64,000 nucleotides of DNA from Bradyrhizobium sp. B097 (GTDB taxonomy: Bacteria > Pseudomonadota > Alphaproteobacteria > Rhizobiales > Xanthobacteraceae): positions 2,910,501-2,974,500 of the forward strand of contig NZ_CP152412.1 of NCBI RefSeq assembly GCF_038957035.1. Direction: 5' to 3'. Below the pieces are notes generated by a model that saw only the letters and a list, made by a program, of their open reading frames with translations, ran no database searches and had not been told where the DNA came from. The position numbers were made by a program, and so were the translations under genes. This document shows, one piece after another, positions 1-11,102 of the stretch (its first letter is position 1; each line of letters starts with the position of its first letter).

Positions 1-1
1 G

Positions 2-205
2 TGGGGCCGGCTGCTCAGGGATTATCCGGCGGCACAGGTGGTGCCGTTCGCGCTGCTGGTGCCGTTCGTCGGCTCCGCCGCCTCCAGCATCGTGTTCGGC
101 GAGAGGTTCGGGCCGCTGCGACTCGCCGGCATGCTCACTGTGATCGCCGGCATCGCCGTGATGTTGCTGTCGAAGCGGCCAAAAGCTCTGCCGAAAGTCG
201 CGTGA
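2..205 (+). CDS. EamA/DMT-family transporter, C-terminal fragment cut by the window edge
   Basis: The reading frame is open from the left edge and ends at a TGA, giving the last 67 residues of a protein whose start lies outside the window. It holds two hydrophobic stretches separated by a short loop containing FGERFG, the pattern of the last two helices of EamA-domain drug/metabolite exporters (a family normally of ten helices). A short basic tail follows. The LysE-type exporter starts 7 bases after the stop, so the two efflux genes are probably co-transcribed. The substrate cannot be told from this fragment. Confidence 0.7.
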   Translation, partial: WGRLLRDYPAAQVVPFALLVPFVGSAASSIVFGERFGPLRLAGMLTVIAGIAVMLLSKRPKALPKVA

Positions 206-212
206 GGGCACT

Positions 213-821
213 ATGTCGAATTCGCTGCTGTTCGCCTTTGTCGTGTTTGCCGTCGTGATGTTCTTCACGCCGGGCCCCAACAACATCATGCTGCTGTCGT
301 CGGGGCTGACCTACGGCTTCCGCCGCACGGTGCCCCACATCGCCGGCATCACGGTCGGCTTCGCCTTCATGGTCGGTGCGGTCGGCGTCGGGCTCGGGGC
401 GGTCTTCATCGCCTATCCGGTGCTGCAGACGATCCTCAAATATGGCGGCGTCGCCTATCTCGTCTATCTCGCGGCCGTCATCGCCATGGCCGAGCCGCCC
501 TCGGCGGACAAGGACGACGGGCCCGGCCGCGGCCCAATGACGTTCTGGGGCGCGGCCATGTTCCAGTGGATCAATGCCAAGGGCTGGGTGATGGTGATCG
601 GCACCATCACGGCCTACGCGGCGATTGCCGCCTTCCCCTGGAACATCGCGATCCAGGTCGGCCTGAGCCTGGCCCTGGGGACGGTGTCCTGCATCGTCTG
701 GGCGCTGTTCGGCACCGCCCTGCGGCCGGTCCTGACCTCGCCCCGGGCGATCCGCGTCTTCAATGTGGTGATGGCCATCCTGCTGCTGGCCTCGCTCTAC
801 CCGGTCTTCATGGACGCATGA
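213..821 (+). CDS. LysE family amino-acid/metabolite exporter
   Basis: The 202-residue product has the length and five-to-six-helix profile of LysE/RhtB exporters, inner-membrane proteins that move amino acids or homoserine lactone-like compounds out of the cell. The family signature near the N terminus is visible as FFTPGPNNIML around residues 18-28, followed by the glycine-rich second helix. A conserved FQWINAKGWVM stretch sits near residue 115, where most members have QFxNPKA. The start follows the preceding exporter gene by 7 bases. A GC-rich hairpin lies just downstream. The exact substrate is unknown. Confidence 0.88.
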   Translation: MSNSLLFAFVVFAVVMFFTPGPNNIMLLSSGLTYGFRRTVPHIAGITVGFAFMVGAVGVGLGAVFIAYPVLQTILKYGGVAYLVYLAAVIAMAEPPSADKDDGPGRGPMTFWGAAMFQWINAKGWVMVIGTITAYAAIAAFPWNIAIQVGLSLALGTVSCIVWALFGTALRPVLTSPRAIRVFNVVMAILLLASLYPVFMDA

Positions 822-849
822 TGCCGCACCGCGCCATGCGAGATGGGGG

Positions 850-866
850 TTTCCCCTGAGGGGAAA
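850..866 (+). terminator. Hairpin after the LysE gene
   Basis: TTTCCCC, a three-base loop TGA, and GGGGAAA form a perfect seven-pair stem 28 bases after the lysE-like stop. No T-run follows, so it may be a weak terminator or an mRNA 3' end stabiliser. It could also lie in the ilvC leader. Confidence 0.4.
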
Positions 867-929
867 AATGCTCTAGACAACGCCGGAAATTCGCGGGCGC
901 CCGGCGGTTCTGACCTTCCGAAAGCCTGA

Positions 930-1991
<1,062 letters not shown>

Positions 1992-2000
1992 GCTCGGGCG

Positions 2001-2085
2001 TGTAGGGTGGGTTAGCCGAAGGCGTAACCCACCAATTCGTTCCGCGGAGACGCGGTGGGTTACGCTTCGCTAACCCACCCTACGC
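2001..2085. repeat. Palindromic intergenic repeat, family C (copy 1 of 3)
   Basis: An 85-base element with outer inverted ends (GTAGGGTGGGTTAGC and GCTAACCCACCCTAC) and inner GTAACCCACC/GGTGGGTTAC arms. It is nested so that each half also folds on itself. Related copies lie at 24181-24265 and 50288-50367. It contains no gene and resembles the short palindromic repeats scattered in Bradyrhizobium intergenic DNA. Confidence 0.85.
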
Positions 2086-2093
2086 ATCGAATC

Positions 2094-2127
2094 AAAAAGG
2101 GTGGGCGCGTTGCCCACCCTTTTTCTT
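2094..2127. terminator. Bidirectional intrinsic terminator between ilvC and the DUF2336 gene
   Basis: AAAAAGGGTGGGC and GCCCACCCTTTTT form a perfect 13-pair stem around the loop GCGTT. Because the arms end in A5 and T5, it provides a U-tract in both directions and serves the converging ilvC and DUF2336 transcripts. Confidence 0.93.
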
Positions 2128-2149
2128 TGTCACGACAAGGCAGCGGCAG

Positions 2150-3256
2150 CTAGCCGGCCGCCATCGGCTGCTTCTCGATCCTGTTGTGCAGCTGCCAGAA
2201 CCGCACCGTGCGCTGTGCGGTCTCCAGCGACAGCCGCCGGTAATCGCGGTGCGCGACCTCGAGGGTCGCGTGGTCGAGCGGATGCGGCAGCGGCCGCTTG
2301 CGCAGGATGGTTTCGACCGTCGGCCAGTTGAGCCGCGCCGAGCGGCACGGGATCAGGAGCAGGTCGGAGCGCAGCCCGAGCATCAGGCGCTCGATCATCG
2401 CGATCGGCATGTCGTTGAGCACGGCGAGCGCGACCGTGACCTCGTCGAACTTGCCGTCCTCGGCGAACTTGTAGACCGCCGCATCGTCGAGCTCGTTCAG
2501 CTGCTTCATCAGCTTGACCAGCTCTTCGGCGATGCCGTAGTTGCGGCGCGGGGCGGCGGCCTCTTCCTGCGCGATGTCGTTCAGCACCTGGCTGATCTCC
2601 TCGCGGGCCCTGGGCGATGCGATCGCGAGCAGGCGGGCGCGTACCGTTTCCTTGGCGCGCTGCAGCAGGTCGCGCAGCAGCTTGGCCGGAATATCGATAC
2701 GCAGCCCGAGGATCTCGACCAGCTCGTCGTCGCCTTCTGCGCGGGCGACGATCGAGGAATAGCCGTTGTCGGAGAACTGCGCGCCGGCGTTCTTGGCAAG
2801 GCGCCGGATCACCTTGTCTTCGCCGCGGTCAATGATCACATCGGTGACGGAAGCCGGCAGGTTCTCCCGCGCCGAGATCGCGAACAGATGGTCCTGGCCC
2901 TTGCTGGCGGCGATCTCGCGCAGTGCGTCGTTTGAAAGGCGGCTGGAGTGGGTCAGCACGTCGCCGGCGACGCCGATGTCGTCGTCCCAGGCGAGGTGCT
3001 GAATCACCTCAAACGGCGCATAGTCGAGCGGCGCGAGCCGCTTGCTGAGCTCGGCCCGCGCACGCGTCTCGACACGCGCGACGAGCAGGCAGAGCACGTC
3101 GTCGAACACCTTGACCTGTTCATCGTTGAGGCGGTCGCCGTCGTTCAGGAACAGATCGGTGACCTGCCGCAGCGTCTGCACGCGCTTGGCGGACGTCCCG
3201 TCCCGGACCGCATCCTCGAGTTCGGCAATAATCGATTGTGACGCCTGTTGCGCCAT
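2150..3256 (-). CDS. DUF2336 domain-containing protein
   Basis: The 368-residue, largely helical, soluble protein matches the alphaproteobacterial DUF2336 family in length and in its HEAT-like character. Short helical units rich in Leu, Ala and Asp recur through residues 40-230, including blocks such as ELSKRLAPLDYAPFEV and RRLAKNAG. It has no signal peptide or membrane segment. The biochemical role of the family is not established. The ATG is the first in the frame and the protein opens with a polar MAQQASQS, as is usual for the family. The stop faces the ilvC terminator. Confidence 0.85.
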   Translation of the reverse strand: MAQQASQSIIAELEDAVRDGTSAKRVQTLRQVTDLFLNDGDRLNDEQVKVFDDVLCLLVARVETRARAELSKRLAPLDYAPFEVIQHLAWDDDIGVAGDVLTHSSRLSNDALREIAASKGQDHLFAISARENLPASVTDVIIDRGEDKVIRRLAKNAGAQFSDNGYSSIVARAEGDDELVEILGLRIDIPAKLLRDLLQRAKETVRARLLAIASPRAREEISQVLNDIAQEEAAAPRRNYGIAEELVKLMKQLNELDDAAVYKFAEDGKFDEVTVALAVLNDMPIAMIERLMLGLRSDLLLIPCRSARLNWPTVETILRKRPLPHPLDHATLEVAHRDYRRLSLETAQRTVRFWQLHNRIEKQPMAAG

Positions 3257-3438
3257 CGATGGGCAACCTTGTTTTTGTTGAATGACACCTGTCTGCGCAC
3301 CATGCAGGGCGTCGTCTTACACCTGCGTTAAGGAGGAACCCGGTGCAAATACGGGTGCACCGCATCCTTAACGGGGCCCGACCGGACAGGACACAATTGG
3401 TGCTTTCGCCACGATGGCGGTGCGCCTTAAGAGATTGT

Positions 3439-4458
3439 TTAGGACGATGCGCGCCGCGTGACGGCGAAGATGTCGATCGAGGCGGCGCGCCCGCGCAACT
3501 GCGTCGAGCCGAGCGGCTCGATGACAAAATCCGGGTCCGGGGGCAGCAGGCGAAGCAGCTCGCCCGAGATCAACAGCGGCCGGCCGGCCTCCTTGCAATG
3601 CGCCTGCAGCCGCGCCGTAACGTTCACGGTATCGCCGAAATAGGCGATCTGCCGCCGCGAGTCGCCGCATTCGCCGATCACGACAGGGCCGGCATGCATC
3701 CCGGCGCGAAACGCCGGCACCACGCCGAACTCCTTGCGATAATGGTCGGCCCGCTTGGCGAGGCGGTCTTCGATCGCGAACACGCAGTCGAGGTAGCGCC
3801 GCGACGGCTGGCCCGTGTCGGCCGGCCAGGTCACGATGACCTCGTCGCCGACATAGGCGTGAACCTCGCCGCCATGCGCCACGATCGGATCGTCGATGTC
3901 GAAGAAGAAGCGCGTCAAGAGCTCCTGCACGCGCAGCTCGCCCATCGCCTCCGCCAGCGACGTCGAGCCGACCAGGTCGAGGAACAGCAGCACGCGTTCC
4001 TCGCGCACCGGCTGGCGGTAGCGTCCGAGCACGATGTTGAGCAGCGTATGCCCACCGATCATCCGGACCAGTTCGTAGATCGTCGTGATCGGGATCGAGA
4101 GCAGCAGGGACAGGCCGACGATCTTCAGGAAGGTCTCGCGAACCCACTTCGCCTCGAGCCCATGCGCATACAGAATGATCTCCAGCGCCATCGCGGCGAC
4201 TGCGACGATGACGGCGATACTGACGGAGCGAACGACCAGCTCGACAACGAGCGGCAGACGCCGCAGCCAGCCGCTGCGCGTGGTCAGATAGAGATGCGTG
4301 GCCCAGACGATCAGGGTGATGACGGCGCCTTCGAGCGCGCTGCGCGCATAGTTCGCAACGGAGGCCTCGTCGGATTGGTCGAAGGCGTAGCGAAACAGCC
4401 CGCCGACGAGCAGGCCGAGCACGGCCAAAACGATTGCAGGCGTCACGGTCCGCCGCAT
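3439..4458 (-). CDS. Membrane-anchored class III adenylate/guanylate cyclase
   Basis: This protein would make cyclic AMP or GMP on the cytoplasmic face of the inner membrane. About four hydrophobic helices occupy residues 8-125, and a class III catalytic domain follows from about residue 155. The first metal aspartate is in LLFLDLVGSTSLAE (D161), the second in AYVGDEVIVTW (D205), and a conserved FGDTVNVTARL block lies in the C-terminal half. The start at 4458 is chosen because GGAGAG lies 5 bases ahead of it; longer starts would run into the divergent LprI-like gene. The domain order (transmembrane then cyclase) is common in Bradyrhizobium, which carries many such cyclases. Confidence 0.88.
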   Translation of the reverse strand: MRRTVTPAIVLAVLGLLVGGLFRYAFDQSDEASVANYARSALEGAVITLIVWATHLYLTTRSGWLRRLPLVVELVVRSVSIAVIVAVAAMALEIILYAHGLEAKWVRETFLKIVGLSLLLSIPITTIYELVRMIGGHTLLNIVLGRYRQPVREERVLLFLDLVGSTSLAEAMGELRVQELLTRFFFDIDDPIVAHGGEVHAYVGDEVIVTWPADTGQPSRRYLDCVFAIEDRLAKRADHYRKEFGVVPAFRAGMHAGPVVIGECGDSRRQIAYFGDTVNVTARLQAHCKEAGRPLLISGELLRLLPPDPDFVIEPLGSTQLRGRAASIDIFAVTRRASS

Positions 4459-4588
4459 GAATCTCTCCATGCCCTGAAATATCCTGCGCGGATCGGGAAG
4501 GCCAGCCGCGGTGCGACTGATATGAACGGGATGGGCTGCGGCGGCACTAACGTATGGCGCCATGGGATCCATCGAAAGGGAAGGCGGC

Positions 4589-4987
4589 ATGAAATCGGCT
4601 CTCACGACAGGCGTGTGCAGGCTCGGGCGCTTGGTTGCGGCCATTTTCATCATCGCCACCTCGTCAGCCTGGGCCGGCGATCAGGGCGATCCCGAACAGT
4701 CCTGCGACGGCAATACCTACCAGATGGTCGAGTGCCTCAAGGCCAAGACCGCGCAATGGGACAAGCGGATGAACGTCGCCTATCAGCAGGCGCTGAAGGA
4801 TGCCGCCGGCGACAAGCAGCGCGAACAACTGCGCACCGCGCAACGGTTATGGATCCAGTACCGTGACGCGAATTGCCTGTATTACGACCTCGGCGAGGGC
4901 ACCATCGCCCGCCTCGACGCCGGCGAATGCATGCGCAGCATGACCGAAATCCGTGCCAAGGAACTGGAGAATCTCGGCCATCAGTGA
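4589..4987 (+). CDS. LprI-like (DUF1311) secreted protein
   Basis: The 132-residue product starts with a signal peptide ending near SSAWA (about residue 29) and continues as a small cysteine-containing domain. The pattern CDGNTYQMVECLKAKTAQWD, then a helical stretch ending in QRLWIQYRDANC, matches the DUF1311/LprI N-terminal family, some members of which inhibit lysozyme. Periplasmic location is expected. GGAAGGCGGC lies just before the chosen ATG; an upstream ATG at 4562 is less likely. It is divergent from the cyclase gene. Confidence 0.85.
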   Translation: MKSALTTGVCRLGRLVAAIFIIATSSAWAGDQGDPEQSCDGNTYQMVECLKAKTAQWDKRMNVAYQQALKDAAGDKQREQLRTAQRLWIQYRDANCLYYDLGEGTIARLDAGECMRSMTEIRAKELENLGHQ

Positions 4988-5014
4988 GCCATCTTCCGGT
5001 GCCAGGACGTGGTC

Positions 5015-5248
5015 ATGACTGACGGAAAGAGCCAGAACGAACTGACCCAGCTTGCGGAGGAGGCGCTGCGCGCCCAGCCCGGCTGCGAGACCGCCCGCGT
5101 GCGGGCGGTCGCCGCGCTGCCCGATGCGCAGATCGGCCGCAACTGGGAGATCCCGAACGTCGTGCTCGGCGACAGCCTGATCAGCGACGTCGATCGCGCG
5201 GTGCTGTCGGTGCATCGCCGGCTCGGCCGCAAGTTTCACCTGGTGTGA
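5015..5248 (+). CDS. Small hypothetical protein
   Basis: A 77-residue soluble protein, rich in Ala, Arg and Val, with no signal peptide and no motif I recognise. It follows the LprI-like gene by 27 bases on the same strand, so it may share that transcript. An in-frame GTG two codons upstream (5009) is an alternative start. Codon use is GC-rich at third positions, as in neighbouring genes, which supports a real gene. Confidence 0.6.
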   Translation: MTDGKSQNELTQLAEEALRAQPGCETARVRAVAALPDAQIGRNWEIPNVVLGDSLISDVDRAVLSVHRRLGRKFHLV

Positions 5249-5270
5249 TCCTATCTGACCCGGTCCCGCC

Positions 5271-5891
5271 TCAGCCCGCCTGTGCCTGACGCGGCACGGG
5301 CCGCGCGGCCATGCTGATCATCCTGAGCGCGAACACCGCGGCGAGCGGCACCAGGAACAGCGCGTAGAGCGGCATCTCGGGAATCCGCTTGCCGAACGAG
5401 ACCGTGAACTGCAGCAGCAGATAGTAGCCGCCGATCAGATGCAGCCTGCGCCAGGCGCGCGGGCCCAGCAGCGCAGCGGTGCGATCGAACGAGGTCGCGG
5501 TCAGCGCGATGATGACGAGATAGCCGATACCGCCGAAGATATAGGAAACGATAGAGGTTGTGGCGGCGAAGCCGGCCGGATCGAGCATTGCGAACGCGGA
5601 TATCGCGACCGCGTGGATGGCGTGCGAGGCGGCGAAGGTGACGCCCAGATGGCGGCGGTTGCGGCGCTGCCAGTGCGTCCAGGCATTCGGCCAGAGCCGC
5701 GCCAGCGCCGCCGCAGAGAAGGCGAGACAGAAGAACAACAGCGAGGTTCGCGCCGTGAAGCGGATCACCATCCGCACGCCCTCGACCTCGAACTGCCGCA
5801 TCGCGGCGATCCAGATCGAAAGCCCGATCAGGGTCAGTGTGAGCAGGCCGAACAGCCGCCAGCCCTCGAACCAGTTTCGACGCGTTGTCAT
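5271..5891 (-). CDS. Ferric-reductase-like transmembrane protein
   Basis: The 206-residue protein has about six hydrophobic helices. Histidines sit inside or beside the helices (FAASHAIHAVAISAF and WRRLHLIGGYYLLL), as expected for haem ligands in the ferric-reductase-like/MsrQ group. It therefore probably carries electrons across the inner membrane, although no partner MsrP-type enzyme is nearby. AGGCAGGA precedes the ATG at 5891. It is divergent from a TetR regulator, and the two operator-like palindromes between them suggest that regulator controls it. Confidence 0.75.
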   Translation of the reverse strand: MTTRRNWFEGWRLFGLLTLTLIGLSIWIAAMRQFEVEGVRMVIRFTARTSLLFFCLAFSAAALARLWPNAWTHWQRRNRRHLGVTFAASHAIHAVAISAFAMLDPAGFAATTSIVSYIFGGIGYLVIIALTATSFDRTAALLGPRAWRRLHLIGGYYLLLQFTVSFGKRIPEMPLYALFLVPLAAVFALRMISMAARPVPRQAQAG

Positions 5892-5911
5892 ATCCTGCCT
5901 CTCATCGTTGA

Positions 5912-5971
5912 TGTAATCGCCAGTTACATTTCGCGATGGAGTGCGGTCAATCCGTGTAATCACCGCTTACA
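5912..5971. promoter_or_regulatory. Paired operator for the adjacent TetR regulator
   Basis: Two copies of TGTAATC-N5-GTTACA-like palindromes occur at 5912-5928 (TGTAATCGCCAGTTACA) and 5955-5971 (TGTAATCACCGCTTACA). Both share TGTAA-N7-TTACA, and their starts are 43 bases apart, about four helical turns. They lie between the divergent membrane-protein gene and the TetR gene, so binding could repress both. Confidence 0.75.
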
Positions 5972-6001
5972 TTCACAAGCGGGTGATGCTAGAGAGGCGC
6001 C

Positions 6002-6703
6002 ATGCGCCGCCCAGCCAAGAAGCCGCCGATCGGGCGCCGGCCCGCCAAGCCGCGTCCGGCCGTCGCGACGCGGGCGCCGGCGGCCAAGCCGTATCACCAC
6101 GGCGACCTCCGCCGGGTGCTGATCGATGCGGCCATGCAGCTGGTCGGCGAGGGCGGGCCGGAGGCGGTCAGCGTCCGCGAGGCCGCCCGCCGTGCCGGGG
6201 TTTCGCCGGGGGCGCCGTTCCGGCATTTCCCGAGCCGGGATGCCCTGATGAATGCGGTGGCCGAGGAGGCGCAGCGCCGCTTCCGCGCCGAGATTGAGAC
6301 GGCGCTGGCCGATGCGCCGCCAGGCGATCCGCTCGGCCGCTTCCGCTGCCTCGGGATCGCCTACCTGCACTGGGCGATCAAGAACCCGACCCATTTCGAG
6401 ATCATCTCCAGCCGCCGCTTTTTCGACCACGACCGCTCGACCGGCGTTTCCAGCGACAATGCGGAGTTGATCGGCCTGACCGAGCGCACGCTGGCGGAGG
6501 CCTTTTCAGCCGGTCAGCTCGCGGCGCGCGACCTGAAGCAGGTCCAGATCGCCGGCCGCGCCCTGGTCTATGGTTTTGCGCGGATGCATGTCGACGGCCA
6601 TTTGCCGCGCTGGGGCGTTGGCGAAGCGGAGGCCGAGCAGATGGCCGTTGATATCGTCGACCTCTTCATCGCCGGCATTGCAAGGGCTGCGGCGAAGGTC
6701 TGA
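6002..6703 (+). CDS. TetR/AcrR family transcriptional regulator
   Basis: A 233-residue regulator with a basic, Pro/Arg-rich N-terminal extension of about 30 residues, then the TetR helix-turn-helix at about residues 35-82. The recognition part reads VSVREAARRAGVSPGAPFRHF, followed by the usual FPSRDALMNAVAEE. The C-terminal ligand domain includes a WHG-like region (AIKNPTHFEIISS). GAGAGG precedes the ATG. It faces the ferric-reductase-like gene across a duplicated operator, the usual layout for a local autoregulated repressor. The effector is unknown. Confidence 0.92.
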   Translation: MRRPAKKPPIGRRPAKPRPAVATRAPAAKPYHHGDLRRVLIDAAMQLVGEGGPEAVSVREAARRAGVSPGAPFRHFPSRDALMNAVAEEAQRRFRAEIETALADAPPGDPLGRFRCLGIAYLHWAIKNPTHFEIISSRRFFDHDRSTGVSSDNAELIGLTERTLAEAFSAGQLAARDLKQVQIAGRALVYGFARMHVDGHLPRWGVGEAEAEQMAVDIVDLFIAGIARAAAKV

Positions 6704-6871
6704 GGCCCGCCGCGCCGGCCGGGCGCGCTCAGGGCGGGCAAATTCATTGCGCGTTCATGACGATTCAATTACGTTTTCATGACACGGCGCAGACTCCGGC
6801 TGTGCGGTGTGCCTCCTGGCCATTGCCAGTCAAGGCCGTGGCATTGCGCCGGGTAGTATTGCGTCCCGCCC

Positions 6872-8584
6872 ATGGCGCCCGCGCCTCAGCAAAACTCTTC
6901 CGTTGCCGCGCTCGCCGGCGGTCTCGCCGCGATCGGCATCTGGCGGTTGATGGCGGTCGCTGCCCCGCATCTCGGAGCGCTGATCGTGATGCTGCGGACC
7001 GAGACCGATTTCGGCTCGCGGCTCTGCTTCCTGCTGACCTGGGGAATCCTGAACTTCCTGTTCATCGCGCTGCTGCGCCGGCCGGCGCTGTCGGGCGCGC
7101 TGTCGCTGACGCTGGTCGTGGTGCTGGTGCTGCTGTCGCGGTTCAAGCACGACGTGGTGCAGATGACCGCGAACTTCGTCGACCTGATGGTGATCGATCG
7201 CGACACCGCGGCGTTCCTGCTCACGATCTTTCCGAACCTGCGCTGGTCGATCATCGGCGCCGGCCTGGTCACACTGCCCTTGATGTACGCGCTGTGGTGG
7301 CTCGATCCGTTTCGCATCCGCCGCCTGCCAGCCGCGGCCGCCTGCCTTGCCTGCGCGGCGGCGCTCTCGGGCTATGCCTTCGCCTGGCCGGATGAAGCCT
7401 GGCGCGGCTATTACGACGACGGCTATCTGTCGAAATTCGCGCGCTCCGGCGTGACCGCGGTGTCAGACTTCGTCGCCTATGGCTTCATGGAGTCGGAGCC
7501 GAGCGCGAGCGACCAGCTCAAGATGCCGCTGGTCGACGCCTGCCATCCCGCTGGGCGGCGGCCGAACATCATCATGATCCATGATGAATCGAGCTTCGAC
7601 ATCCGCGCTGCTTCCGGCGTCAAGGTTCCGCCGGGCTACGGCAGCCAGTTCAAATCCTATGACGGTGTCGAACGAAAATTCCTCGCCGAGAGCAATGGCG
7701 GGCCGAGCTGGTTCACCGAGTACAACGTGCTGGCGGGATTGTCCTCGCGTTCGTTCGGCCGGTTCGCCTATTTCGTCACCCGCATCGCATCGGGCCGGGT
7801 CGAGCGCGGCCTGCCGCTGGCACTGCGCCGCTGCGGCTACGACACGCTGTCGCTCTATCCGGCGTTCGGTGCCTTCATGAGCGCGCGCAGCTTCCAGACC
7901 ACGACCGGTATCCAGCAATTCTACGACGCGCATGATCTGCGTGCGAAGGACGTCGAGCCTGACAGTTTCTTCTACGACAAGGCGCTGAAGCTGATGGCCG
8001 AGCAGAAGACGCTCAGCACGCCGCTGTTCACCTTCGTCTATCTCGCCGCCAATCATTTCCCGTGGGAGACGAAATTCCGCCCCGAGCTGCTGCCGGCATG
8101 GAAGCGGCCCGGCAATACGCCGTCGGTCGACGAATATCTGCGCCGGCAGGCGATGAGTGCCAACGACTATGCCGGCTTCGTCGCGGCGCTGAAGAAGAAG
8201 TTTCCGGCGCAGCCGTTCCTGATCGTGCGCTACGGCGATCATCAGCCGGAGTTCTCGCCGCAGCTGCTCGATCCCGGGCTCGACGAGGCCGGCATCGGCA
8301 AGAAGCTGATGGACTACGATCCGCGCTACTACGCGACCTATTACGCGATCGACGCCATCAACTTCGAACCGGTGAAGAGCCCGACGGTGATGGACACGAT
8401 CGACGCCGCCTATCTGCCGCTGGTGATTCAGGAAGCCGCGGGCATTCCGCTCGATCCGTCGTTCGAGGAGCAGAAGGCGATCATGCTTCGCTGCAACGGC
8501 GCGTTCTACGCCTGCAAGGATGGCGCGGAAGCGCGCCGCTTCAACCGACTGCTGATCGACGCGGGGATCATCAAGGGACTTTAG
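6872..8584 (+). CDS. LTA-synthase-like sulfatase-fold membrane transferase
   Basis: The 570-residue protein has four to five N-terminal helices (roughly residues 10-175) and a periplasmic alkaline-phosphatase-superfamily domain from about residue 225. Visible landmarks are NIIMIHDESSFD, a possible nucleophile loop around GGPSWFTEYNVLAGLSS, and the late metal motif VRYGDHQPEF. Such proteins transfer phosphoglycerol or phosphoethanolamine groups to envelope polymers, for example periplasmic glucans; the substrate here is unknown. It converges on the ABC importer genes with only 11 bases between stops. Confidence 0.82.
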   Translation: MAPAPQQNSSVAALAGGLAAIGIWRLMAVAAPHLGALIVMLRTETDFGSRLCFLLTWGILNFLFIALLRRPALSGALSLTLVVVLVLLSRFKHDVVQMTANFVDLMVIDRDTAAFLLTIFPNLRWSIIGAGLVTLPLMYALWWLDPFRIRRLPAAAACLACAAALSGYAFAWPDEAWRGYYDDGYLSKFARSGVTAVSDFVAYGFMESEPSASDQLKMPLVDACHPAGRRPNIIMIHDESSFDIRAASGVKVPPGYGSQFKSYDGVERKFLAESNGGPSWFTEYNVLAGLSSRSFGRFAYFVTRIASGRVERGLPLALRRCGYDTLSLYPAFGAFMSARSFQTTTGIQQFYDAHDLRAKDVEPDSFFYDKALKLMAEQKTLSTPLFTFVYLAANHFPWETKFRPELLPAWKRPGNTPSVDEYLRRQAMSANDYAGFVAALKKKFPAQPFLIVRYGDHQPEFSPQLLDPGLDEAGIGKKLMDYDPRYYATYYAIDAINFEPVKSPTVMDTIDAAYLPLVIQEAAGIPLDPSFEEQKAIMLRCNGAFYACKDGAEARRFNRLLIDAGIIKGL

Positions 8585-8595
8585 CGGCGATCATC

Positions 8596-10145
8596 CTACG
8601 ATTTTCCGCCAATCTTCTTCCACAGCCAGCGCGCCACGGCGTCGGGCGATGATGATGCGTCGTTGCCCGACGCGCGCAGGTTGGCCTCGCGCATCTCGGC
8701 GATGCCGATCTTGCCGAGCAACGGACGCAGCGCCGCCTTCAGAGTCTCGTCGTCGCGCCGCTTTGGCGATAGCAGCACGATCGCGTCATAGGGCGGGATC
8801 GCGTACCTGTCGTCCGCGAGCGTAACCAGGTCGTATTTCGCAATCAGCCCGTCGCTGGTGTAGCCCGCGATCACGTCGACCTCGCCGGAGGCGACCGCCG
8901 CATACATGAAATCCGGCTGCATCTGGCGCTGGGTACGGAACGTCAGCCCATACGCCTTCTGGATGCCGGCCCATTCCGGCCGTGAGAAGAATTCATAGTC
9001 GCCGGCGATCGACATCGTCGCGGCGTGCGACGCCAGGTCGGCGATCGAATGGATGCCGAGCTGATCGGCGCGCTTCCTCGGCATCACCAGCGCATAGGCA
9101 TTCTCGAAGCCGAGCTCGCCGAACAGCGTGATGTCCTGCTTCGCCAGTGCCGTCTTCAGTTCGCTCAGCAGCTCGGTGCGGGGCCTGATGTCGGTGTGGT
9201 GGAACTGGTTCGCCCACAGCGTGCCGGAATAGTCGACATAGACATCGATGTCGCCGGCGGCGAGCGCATCGAAGATCACGTTGGAGCCGAGGCCGGCGCG
9301 GGTCGTCGTCGGCAGTCCGGTCGCTTGCAGCCGCTGCGCCATCAGCGCCGACAGCACGTATTGCTCGGTGAACGTCTTGGCGCCGACGACATAGCGCGCC
9401 TGCGGCCGCGCGATCGCGGGCACCAGCGTTGCCGCGATCAGGGCGGCAATGCCGAGCCCGCCGAGTGCGGTCCGGGCGCGGCTGCGATTGCGCAGGCCAT
9501 TCTCGATCAGCGCCAGCAATTGGTCGACGACCAGCGCGAGCACGGCGGCGGCGAAGCAGCCGAACAGCACGAACACCCAGTTCTGGGTCTGCAGCCCCGC
9601 GAAGATGTAGTTGCCGAGGCTGGTCTGGCCGATCGGCGTCGACAGCGTCGCGGTGCCGATCACCCACACCGCGGCGGTGCGGATGCCCGCCATCATCACC
9701 GGCAGCGCCAGCGGCAGCTCGACCATGGTGAGCGATTGCCGCGGCGTCATGCCGACGCCCTGGGCAGCCTCCAGCACCGCTAGATCGACGCCCGACAGGC
9801 CAGTGATGGTGTTGCGCAACACCGGCAGCATCGAATAGAGCGCGAGCGCCAGCACCGCCGGCAGAAAGCCGAAGGCGGAGAAGCTGAAGCCGAGCCACGT
9901 CGCGGTCAGCGCCGTGAGCGCCAGCAACAACGGATAGAACAGCGCGAGCAAAGCGAGACCGGGCACGGTCTGCACGATGCTGGCAAGCCCGAGCAGCGTG
10001 CCGCGCAGCACCGGCCGGTTGCGCGCGATGAGCGCAAGCGGCAGGCTGATCAGAAGTCCGAGCGCCAGCGCGGCGACGCTGACCCGGACATGGTTGCCGA
10101 GATAGTCGGGCAGATGCGCAAGCGCCTCGCTCCAGCGTGGATCGC

Positions 10146-10149
<4 letters not shown>
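8596..10149 (-). CDS. Osmoprotectant ABC importer: permease fused to substrate-binding domain
   Basis: The 517-residue protein combines two parts normally encoded separately. Residues 1-215 form a binding-protein-dependent permease with about six helices and the EAA-type loop (LEAAQGVGMTPRQSLTMVEL). After a further helix, residues 250-517 form an OpuAC-type binding domain opening with VVGAKTFTEQYVLSALMA, with DVYVDYSGTLW further on. This architecture is known from glycine-betaine/choline/carnitine importers. The fused domain would sit in the periplasm tethered to the membrane. Its start overlaps the end of the ATPase gene by 4 bases, so the two are translated together. Confidence 0.9.
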
Positions 10150-10934
<785 letters not shown>

Positions 10935-11102
10935 TCTCGGGCCATTCCTGGGCGACCTCACGTCTCACCATCGTGAACGACAGTGATAGCCCATAAAATG
11001 GACTTTGACTCGAGGTGCACGCGCCTGCATCACGTGGTTTCGCAGGCTGTTCCAGGTGGGCACGCGAAGCGGGTCAACCCCTTCGGGGGCTGTGAGCACA
11101 CA

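Noticed and set aside
3343..4866. A 507-codon forward frame opposite the adenylate cyclase
   Set aside because: It is antisense to the class III cyclase motifs and overlaps the LprI-like gene. It has no recognisable domain or ribosome site.
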